Assembly: GCA_015494725.1 (NCBI GenBank)
Contig: WGAR01000018.1
Coordinates: forward strand, 1 to 13,115
Length of the DNA stretch: 13,115 nucleotides
Direction of reading: 5' to 3'
Origin: Thermodesulfobacteriaceae bacterium
GTDB lineage: Bacteria > Desulfobacterota > Thermodesulfobacteria > Thermodesulfobacteriales > Thermodesulfobacteriaceae
Every line of letters begins with the position of its first letter. The stretch's first letter is position 1. The translations under genes and the position numbers were made by a program. Shown here in pieces: positions 6,479 through 13,115 of this stretch. The notes below the pieces were generated by a model that saw only the letters and a list, made by a program, of their open reading frames with translations, did no database searches and was not told the DNA's origin.

Positions 6479-6511
6479 CTAAGGAGTATCCTTTTGCGAC
6501 TTTGAAAGAAC

Positions 6512-6556
6512 GGCCTGCCCATGTAAGCCACTATTCAGCTTTCAGGGATCAGCCTT
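6512..6556 (+). other. 3' half of the 16S precursor processing stem
   Basis: This block pairs with 4793-4832 across the whole 16S gene, closing the loop that RNase III processes. A TTGTTCTTTAAAAGG stretch follows that may act as a further boxA-like signal before the spacer tRNAs. Confidence 0.8.
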
Positions 6557-6608
6557 TAGGCTGATTTTGTTCTTTAAAAGGTTGGGCTGAGGTGAACGGG
6601 CAAGGGTT

Positions 6609-6687
6609 GGGCCTATAGCTCAGCGTAGGTCAGAGCGCACGCCTGATAAGCGTGAGGTCGGTGGTTCGAATCCACCTAGGCCCACCA
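6609..6687 (+). tRNA. tRNA-Ile (anticodon GAU)
   Basis: The sequence folds with acceptor GGGCCUA/UAGGCCC, the anticodon loop CUGAUAA on stem CACGC/GCGUG, and T arm GGUGG-UUCGAAU-CCACC. The 3' CCA is encoded. The D loop is somewhat long. This is the usual first tRNA of the 16S-23S spacer. Confidence 0.97.
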
Positions 6688-6711
6688 AATATTGGGCTAA
6701 GAGCCCTGAGT

Positions 6712-6787
6712 GGGGGTGTAGCTCAGCTGGGAGAGCACCGGCTTTGCAAGCCGGGGGTCAACGGTTCGAGTCCGTTCACCTCCACCA
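6712..6787 (+). tRNA. tRNA-Ala (anticodon UGC)
   Basis: A 76-nt tRNA with encoded CCA, anticodon loop UUUGCAA, and the alanine identity pair G3-U70 in its acceptor GGGGGUG/CACCUCC. It follows tRNA-Ile by 24 nt, the classic spacer pair. Confidence 0.97.
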
Positions 6788-6870
6788 TCCTGCGGGTTTA
6801 AGAGAGGGCGGAGGGTTCTCGCTTAAGCCCGTAAGGATGGGCCTGTTCTTTGACAAGTGAATATGGGTAT
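6787..6870 (+). other. Spacer hairpin and 5' half of the 23S processing stem
   Basis: Directly after tRNA-Ala a hairpin pairs ATCCTGCGGGTTTAAG with CTTAAGCCCGTAAGGAT (6787-6839, one mismatch each side). Next is a boxA-like TGTTCTTTGACAA. Then GACAAGTGAATATGGGTAT (6852-6870) pairs with 10666-10684 beyond the 23S gene, forming the 23S precursor stem. Confidence 0.8.
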
Positions 6871-7458
6871 CCGTTGGCATCTTGACCGGCCTGAGCATGA
6901 TTTTAAGGTTTGTGGCCAAGCTACTAAGGGCCGGCGGTGGATGCCTCGGGCGGGGGAGGCGATGAAGGGCGTGGCAAGCTGCGATAAGCCCCGGGGAGCC
7001 GCAAGCAGGCGTTGATCCGGGGATGCCCGAATGGGGAAACCCGGCCGGGGTAATACCCGGTCATCCACGGGTGAATCCATAGCCCGTGGAGGCGATACCC
7101 GGGGAAGTGAAACATCTCAGTACCCGGAGGAAAAGAAATCAACCGAGATTCCCCGAGTAGCGGCGAGCGAAAGGGGAGGAGCCCAAACCGGATGGGTGTC
7201 AAAGCCCCTGGGCGTTGCCCATCCGGGGTAGTGGGGGCGTACCGGAGGGGGCCAGGGACCCCTCAGGGAGTTACAAAACCGCGCGTCTAGCCGAAGGCGC
7301 CTGGAATGGCCCGCCAGAGAGGGTGAAAGCCCCGTAGGCGAAAGGCGCGTGGTCTCCCGGGGTACGCTTCCCAAGTAGCGCGGGACACGGGAAATCCCGC
7401 GTGAATCTGGGGGGACCACCCTCCAAGGCTAAATACTACCCCCGCACCGATAGCGCAT

Positions 7459-7489
<31 letters not shown>

Positions 7490-8055
7490 GGGAGGGGAGT
7501 GAAATAGAACCTGAAACCGCCGGCCTACAAGCGGTCGGAGGGGGCTTCGGCCCCTGACGGCGTGCCTTTTGCATAATGAGCCCGGGAGTTGCCGTCGGTG
7601 GCGAGGCTAAGCCGTTTAGGCGGAGCCGTAGCGAAAGCGAGTCCGAACAGGGCGTTTAGTCGCCGGCGGCAGACCCGAAGCGGGACGAGCTACCCATGGG
7701 CAGGGTGAAGGCGGGCTAAACCCCGCTGGAGGCCCGAACCGGTGGAGGGTGAAAACTCCTCGGATGACCTGTGGGTAGGAGTGAAAAGCTAATCGAGTCC
7801 CGTGATAGCTGGTTCTCCCCGAAATATATTGAGGTATAGCCTCGGGTGGTCGCTGCGGGGGGTAGAGCACTGTTGGGGCTAGGGGGGTTACCGCCCTACC
7901 GAACCCCGGCAAACTCCGAATACCCGCAAGCGCAGCCCGGGAGTCAGCCCTAGGGCGATAAAGTCCTAGGACGAGAGGGGAACAACCCAGACCGCCAGCT
8001 AAGGCCCCCAAGTCCCGGCTAAGTGGTAAAGGAGGTGCCCCTGCTAAGACACCCA

Positions 8056-8087
<32 letters not shown>

Positions 8088-8614
8088 GAGTGCGTAACAG
8101 CTCACTGGGTGAGCGGGGGTGCGCCGAAAATACCACGGGGCTTAAGCCGGGCGCCGAAGCTGCGGGTCGGCGTGCATGGAGCGCGCCGGCGGTAGGGGAG
8201 CACTCCGGTTGCCGATGAAGGCGGACCCGCGAGGGCCGCTGGAGGCCCCGGAGGAGAGAATCCGGGCACGAGTAGCGATAAGGAGGGTGAGAATCCCTCC
8301 CGCCGTAAGCCCAAGGTTTCCTGGGGAAGGGTCGTCCGCCCAGGGTTAGCCGGCCCCTAACCCGAGGCCGAAAGGCGTAGGGGATGGGAAGTGGGGTTAA
8401 TATTCCCCCGCCACCGGAGTGGAGGCCGAGGGGTGACGCAGGAGGGAAGGGCCCCGGGGCTGTATGGTTGGCCCTCCAAACCTCTAGCCCGATGATGGTC
8501 CGAGGCAAATCCCGGACCGGAGGGTGAGGGGGAGTAAGGAACCGCGAGCTACGGCTCGCGGGAAGGGGCCTGGACCACACTGCCAAGAAATAGCCTCGCG
8601 GCCGTTGAAGCTCC

Positions 8615-8649
<35 letters not shown>

Positions 8650-8918
8650 CAGAATATGCTCAGGCGCGTGGGGTAACCCCGGCTAAGGAACTCGGCAAAA
8701 TGGCCCCGTAACTTCGGGAGAAGGGGTGCCCGCGTGTAGGTGTAGGTCCCTCGTCGGACCTGCGCCGAGGCGGGTCGCAGTGAAGAGGCGGTGGCGACTG
8801 TTTACCAAAAACACAGGGCTCTGCTAACTCGTAAGAGGACGTATAGGGCCTGACGCCTGCCCGGTGCCGGAAGGTGAAGGGGCGGGGTTAGGGGCTTCGG
8901 CCCCGAAGCTCTGCCCTT

Positions 8919-9691
<773 letters not shown>

Positions 9692-9942
9692 CGCCGCGCT
9701 GTCTCGGCCGGGGGCCCAGCGAAACTGTAGTCTCGGTGAAGATGCCGGGTACCCGCGGTGGGACGGAAAGACCCCGTGGAGCTTTACTGCAGCTTGGCAT
9801 TGATCTTCGGGGTAGGATGTGCAGGATAGGTGGGAGGCTGTGAAGCCGGGGCGCCAGCTCCGGTGGAGCCGCCCTTGAGATACCACCCTTCCTGCTCCGG
9901 GGATCTAACCTGCGGGGGTTATCCCCCCGAGGGACAGTGCCT

Positions 9943-9974
<32 letters not shown>

Positions 9975-10131
9975 GAAAGGTAACGGAGGCGCCCAAAGGT
10001 CCCCTCAGGCGGATTGGAAACCCGCCGTTGAGTGCAAGGGCATAAGGGGGCTTGACTGCGAGGCCGACGGGCCGAGCAGGGGCGAAAGCCGGGCCTAGTG
10101 ATCCGGCGGCTCCGCGTGGAAGGGCCGTCGC

Positions 10132-10170
<39 letters not shown>

Positions 10171-10242
10171 ACCCCCAAGAGTTCACATCGACGGGGGGGT
10201 TTGGCACCTCGATGTCGGCTCATCCCATCCTGGGGCTGGAGA

Positions 10243-10276
<34 letters not shown>

Positions 10277-10284
10277 GGGTACGT

Positions 10285-10327
<43 letters not shown>

Positions 10328-10354
10328 CCGCGGGCGCAGGAGGCTTGAGGGGAG

Positions 10355-10386
<32 letters not shown>

Positions 10387-10438
10387 CACCTCTGGTGGCC
10401 CGGTTGTCGCACCAGCGGCACAGCCGGGTAGCCATGTG

Positions 10439-10480
<42 letters not shown>

Positions 10481-10665
10481 CCCAAGATTAGGCCTCCCGC
10501 GGGTGGGGCAACCCACCCCCTGAAGGGCCCTCCGAGAACAGGAGGTTGATAGGCCGGAGGTGGAAGCCCGGTAACGGGTGGAGCCGACCGGTACTAATCG
10601 CCCGTGCGGCTTGGCCACAGCTGGTTTTATATAAAGAATTCTCGGGCCGGCAGGGTGCCGGCGGC

Positions 10666-10699
10666 ATACCCATATTCGCTTGTCCTTGATTTGGACAAG
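10666..10699 (+). other. 3' half of the 23S processing stem and spacer hairpin
   Basis: ATACCCATATTCGCTTGTC (10666-10684) pairs with 6852-6870 upstream of 23S. Overlapping it, CTTGTCC/GGACAAG with loop TTGATTT (10679-10699) forms a local hairpin before 5S, so the two structures compete. That could order the cleavage of 23S from 5S. Confidence 0.75.
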
Positions 10700-10702
10700 T
10701 TT

Positions 10703-10820
10703 CCCGGGTGCCCATACCGGAGGGGCCACACCCGTTCCCATTCCGAACACGGTCGTTAAGCCCTCCAGGGCCGATGGTACTGGGGCGTTACCGCCCTGGG
10801 AGAGTAGGTCGGTGCCCGGG
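10703..10820 (+). rRNA. rrf: 5S ribosomal RNA
   Basis: About 118 nt with terminal helix CCCGGGUGCC/GGUGCCCGGG, the conserved CCCATTCCGAACACGG loop C region and GGGAGAGTAGG near the 3' end. It is the last gene of the operon; the ends are approximate. Confidence 0.95.
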
Positions 10821-10830
10821 GTTGATTTTT

Positions 10831-10869
10831 AAAGCCCGGCCGGGTTTCATCCCGCGCCGGGCTTTTTTT
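10831..10869 (+). terminator. Rho-independent terminator of the rRNA operon
   Basis: A 10-bp stem AAAGCCCGGC/GCCGGGCTTT (10831-10840 with 10856-10865) is followed by a T run to 10869. The AAA at its other foot gives a shorter T run on the minus strand, so it may also end transcription of the convergent gene that stops at 10874. Confidence 0.93.
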
Positions 10870-10873
10870 ATTT

Positions 10874-11317
10874 TTACATCCGTTGGGCCTTGCGCCAGCC
10901 GAGGGCCTTGAGACGTTCCACCCGGCGCTGGGCCCAGGTGCGAAGTTCCTCAAAATAGCGCTTGGGGTCCTCCTTAAGAAGGGCCACGATCCTTTCCTTT
11001 TCGGCCTCGATCTCCGCAAGTTCTCCGGGGTAGGTCTCCTTCCAGGTGGCGTAGCCCTCGTCAAAGAGAAACTCCGGGGTCACCCGCTCGGGGTCCACCC
11101 CGAGTTTGGATACCGCCATAAAACGGGCCAGCTCCATGTCATACTCTATAATCCAGTCCCTGTCGCGGAGCATATTCCCGGGATTATACTCCACGTCGCC
11201 TGAGCACTCCGGACAATAAAGCCTGTCGATTACTTCCGGGGGCATAATATTATCGCGCAGGTTGAAGGCCGCCTCCCGGGCCCCACATGTACATTTGACT
11301 CTTATTTCCATGCACAT
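10874..11317 (-). CDS. Zinc-ribbon protein of unknown function
   Basis: The 147-residue product starts with a small treble- or ribbon-like metal site: CTC at 9-11 and CPEC at 35-38, the expected four ligands for one zinc. It continues with an alpha-helical, strongly charged body (ELAEIEAEKERIVALLKEDP and beyond) rich in Trp, Tyr and Arg, ending basic (WRKAQRM). No membrane segment or signal peptide is seen. ATG 11317 has AGAGGG 5 nt upstream; ATG 11311 is an equally reasonable start. The gene is single, convergent with the rRNA operon and divergent from the dehydrogenase. The sequence is well formed and looks conserved, but I do not know a function. Confidence 0.8.
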   Translation of the reverse strand: MCMEIRVKCTCGAREAAFNLRDNIMPPEVIDRLYCPECSGDVEYNPGNMLRDRDWIIEYDMELARFMAVSKLGVDPERVTPEFLFDEGYATWKETYPGELAEIEAEKERIVALLKEDPKRYFEELRTWAQRRVERLKALGWRKAQRM

Positions 11318-11350
11318 AGTATCCCTCTCTATAAGGAGTATTTTTATCTA

Positions 11351-11379
11351 CTATTACATAAATTTGGGCATGAGGTCAA
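11351..11379 (-). promoter_or_regulatory. Promoter of the zinc-ribbon protein gene
   Basis: On the minus strand TTGACC (11379-11374) and TAATAG (11356-11351) are separated by 17 bp in an AT-rich stretch, with the start codon about 30 bp further on. Confidence 0.6.
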
Positions 11380-11448
11380 GGGCGGAGCCTTGGCGGGGAA
11401 TTCTTTCCGGGTTAAACCGGGATAAACCCTCTTGTGGAGGTGTAAAAG

Positions 11449-12291
11449 ATGAAATGGGGATGGATAGGAGCGGGGGCTTTGGGAAGGGCCATGCTGGGAA
11501 GGCTTCTCTCCGAGGGATGGCAACCCCTGGTCTGGAATCGCACTCCGGAGAAACTCAAAGATCTCCCGGTAAAGAAGGCTTCTTCCCCGGAGGAGGTGTG
11601 TCGGGAGTCCGAGGTGGTGGCCCTGTGTCTTCACGATTCCCGGGCTGTAAAGGAAATCCTTGAAAGGCTTTCCGGAGAGCGTCTTCAGGGGAAGATCCTG
11701 GTGGACTTCACTACCAACCATTTTGAGGCCGTCCTTGACTTTCACGAGAAGGTCTCCCGGGCCGGGGGAAGCTATTTGGAAAGTCCGGTCCTGGGTAGCG
11801 TTATCCCGGCCTCCCGGGGAGAGCTTACCATCCTGGTAAGCGGGGAAGAGGAGAGCTTTCGCAAGGTGGAGCCCCTTCTTTCTTTGCTTGGACGGAAGAT
11901 CTTTTTCTTTTCCGAGCCCGGGAAAGCAAGCCGCTTAAAGCTTATCAATAATCTCGTTCTGGGGGGCTTTCTGGCGGTGCTCGCCGAGGCGGTGGCACTG
12001 GCCGAGGAAGCAGGGCTTAGCCGAAAGGAAACCCTTGAGGTGCTTGAAAACGGGGCCGGGAAGTCCTTAGTTCTTGCGGCCAAGAAGGAAAAGCTCCTCA
12101 AGGAAGACTTCAGCCCCCATTTTTCGGTGAAAAATATGCTTAAGGATCTTGATTATCTTTCGGATCTGGCCCGTCGGTCCGTAAAGGCCCTGCCGGTGGG
12201 AGCTGCGGTTCGAGAACTATATCGGAGCGCTTTTCGTAAGGCGGCTGAAGAGGACTTTTTGGCCATATGGAAGGTCCTCCGGGAGTTATAA
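11449..12291 (+). CDS. NAD(P)-dependent beta-hydroxyacid dehydrogenase family oxidoreductase
   Basis: The 280-residue enzyme belongs to the 3-hydroxyisobutyrate dehydrogenase / tartronate semialdehyde reductase / glyoxylate reductase family, which oxidises or reduces small beta-hydroxy acids in the cytoplasm. Visible are the nucleotide-binding GWIGAGALG (4-12), the family position usually DxST here as DFTTN (86-90), the substrate loop SPVLGSVIPASRGELTILVSG (112-132), the catalytic lysine in SRLKLINN (K164), and the late KDLDYL (232-237). Position 30-31 after the second strand reads NR, followed by T; this NRT pattern is commonly seen in NADPH-using members, so NADPH is likely. The start has GGAGGTG 6 nt upstream. 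It stands alone, so the substrate cannot be deduced; a role in succinic semialdehyde or glyoxylate reduction is possible. It ends with a 6-bp tail overlap on the convergent methyltransferase. Confidence 0.88.
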   Translation: MKWGWIGAGALGRAMLGRLLSEGWQPLVWNRTPEKLKDLPVKKASSPEEVCRESEVVALCLHDSRAVKEILERLSGERLQGKILVDFTTNHFEAVLDFHEKVSRAGGSYLESPVLGSVIPASRGELTILVSGEEESFRKVEPLLSLLGRKIFFFSEPGKASRLKLINNLVLGGFLAVLAEAVALAEEAGLSRKETLEVLENGAGKSLVLAAKKEKLLKEDFSPHFSVKNMLKDLDYLSDLARRSVKALPVGAAVRELYRSAFRKAAEEDFLAIWKVLREL

Positions 12292-13115
12292 AGCTTTAAG
12301 GAAGGCGCAACGGAAGCCTCCGTGTTCGGTGGAAAGGAGCCTCTTAAAGCGAAGGCCGGAAAGGGCCGAAAGCCTTCTGATCCCGGTTTCGGGAAAGATG
12401 AGAGCAAGGTGCCAGCCGCGGAATCGTTCCCGAAAAGCTTCTCCTAAAAGACGATAGGTTAGGAAGAGAGCTCTGGAAAAGAGGCGTTTCCCGTAAGGAG
12501 GGTCAGTTACGATATGGCCGGGAGGTCTCGCTGGGGGCCTTAAGTCCTTGAAGCTGGCGCGGAAGATCTGTACCCAGTCTTTGACTCCTGCGGCTTTCAG
12601 GTTCTCCCGGGTAGCGGCCAGGCTTTTCTCCGAGGCGTCAGCGGCAAAAATAAACGGGCGATCCGGGGCAGGTCTTTCTTTTTTTCGGGCCTCCTCCCGG
12701 AGTTCTTCCCAAAGTCCAGGATCAAAGTCCGGCCAGTCCTCAAAGGGGAAACGCCTGAGGATTCCCGGAGCCCGATTGGCGGCGATCATAGCGGCCTCGG
12801 CCGGGATGGTCCCGGTGCCGCAAAAAGGGTCAAGAAGGGGCTGGCCGGGCCTCCATCCGGAGGAAAGGACCAGGGCCGCAGCCAGATTCTCGCGCAGAGC
12901 CGCCGGACCCGGAGCTACTTTGTAGCCCCTTCGAAAAAGATCTCCCCCCGAGGTGTCTATGCTTATGGTGCAGACGTCCTTCACCAGCCTCACCACTACC
13001 ACTATTTTTCCCTTGGAGCCGGTAAGATCTTCGCGTCCCAGACGTTTCCGTACCACCCTTTCCAGACGTTCCCGGATGGCCCCCTCATGGTAGAGACGTG
13101 AACGGTAGGAGGTTA
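12286..13115 (-). CDS. THUMP-domain RNA guanine-N2 methyltransferase, 5' end outside window
   Basis: About 275 residues are visible; the N-terminus lies beyond the right edge. The first visible part (TSYRSRLYHEGAIRERL and on) is the end of a THUMP-type RNA-binding domain. The Rossmann methyltransferase follows, with the S-adenosylmethionine motif LLDPFCGTGTIPAEAA, the acidic strand AADASEKSLAATRENL, and the catalytic TDPPYGKR (the D/N-P-P-Y motif of N2-guanine methylation). This layout is that of the UPF0020/RlmL group, which methylates 23S G2445 in E. coli, or related tRNA m2G enzymes. The C-terminal RlmK half found in E. coli is absent, as in many bacteria. RNA methylase is confident; the target RNA is not shown by the sequence. 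Confidence 0.9.
   Translation of the reverse strand, partial: TSYRSRLYHEGAIRERLERVVRKRLGREDLTGSKGKIVVVVRLVKDVCTISIDTSGGDLFRRGYKVAPGPAALRENLAAALVLSSGWRPGQPLLDPFCGTGTIPAEAAMIAANRAPGILRRFPFEDWPDFDPGLWEELREEARKKERPAPDRPFIFAADASEKSLAATRENLKAAGVKDWVQIFRASFKDLRPPARPPGHIVTDPPYGKRLFSRALFLTYRLLGEAFRERFRGWHLALIFPETGIRRLSALSGLRFKRLLSTEHGGFRCAFLKAL

Overview
The window looks like the chromosome of a thermophilic bacterium. Its rRNA operon and tRNAs are very GC-rich, its protein genes use GC-rich codons with strong GGAGG-type ribosome binding sites, and the gene content resembles the Thermodesulfobacteria (Desulfobacterota-like sulfur metabolisers). That placement is inference from general resemblance, not from a search.

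Layout. (1) Positions 1-2238, minus strand, hold the most unusual region. An ArsR-type repressor overlaps an unrecognised small gene (1506-1943) interrupted by one in-frame UGA. Next comes a near-consensus promoter (1394-1421), a DUF5714-like cysteine-rich protein, a DsrE-family protein (260-580) also interrupted by one in-frame UGA, and the start of a secreted protein running off the window. In both interrupted genes the frame is open on either side of the UGA, and a stem-loop that fits the bacterial SECIS pattern starts within about 25 nt downstream. In the DsrE protein the UGA sits where the family normally has its functional cysteine. A third in-frame UGA with a hairpin lies in the leader of the DUF5714 gene. 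I read this as a compact selenoprotein locus, probably for sulfur or other thiol chemistry under an ArsR-type repressor. (2) Positions 2275-3462: acetylornithine aminotransferase (argD), divergent from the repressor. (3) Positions 3492-4579: tRNA-Arg(CCU) and an exact 42-bp copy of its 3' half about 1 kb away. They bracket a YoeB-type toxin and an antitoxin-like gene, the footprint of a small tRNA-targeted insertion. (4) Positions 4663-10869: a complete rRNA operon (promoter, 16S, tRNA-Ile, tRNA-Ala, 23S, 5S, terminator) with long processing stems. The 23S gene carries a group I intron at E. coli position 1931 that encodes a LAGLIDADG homing endonuclease. (5) Positions 10874-11317: a conserved-looking zinc-ribbon protein of unknown function, minus strand. 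(6) Positions 11449-12291: a beta-hydroxyacid dehydrogenase. (7) Positions 12286 to the window end: a THUMP-domain RNA guanine-N2 methyltransferase, partial and convergent with the dehydrogenase.

The genes right of position 2275 are mostly housekeeping. The accessory signals are the selenoprotein cluster, the tRNA-bounded toxin-antitoxin insertion and the rRNA intron.
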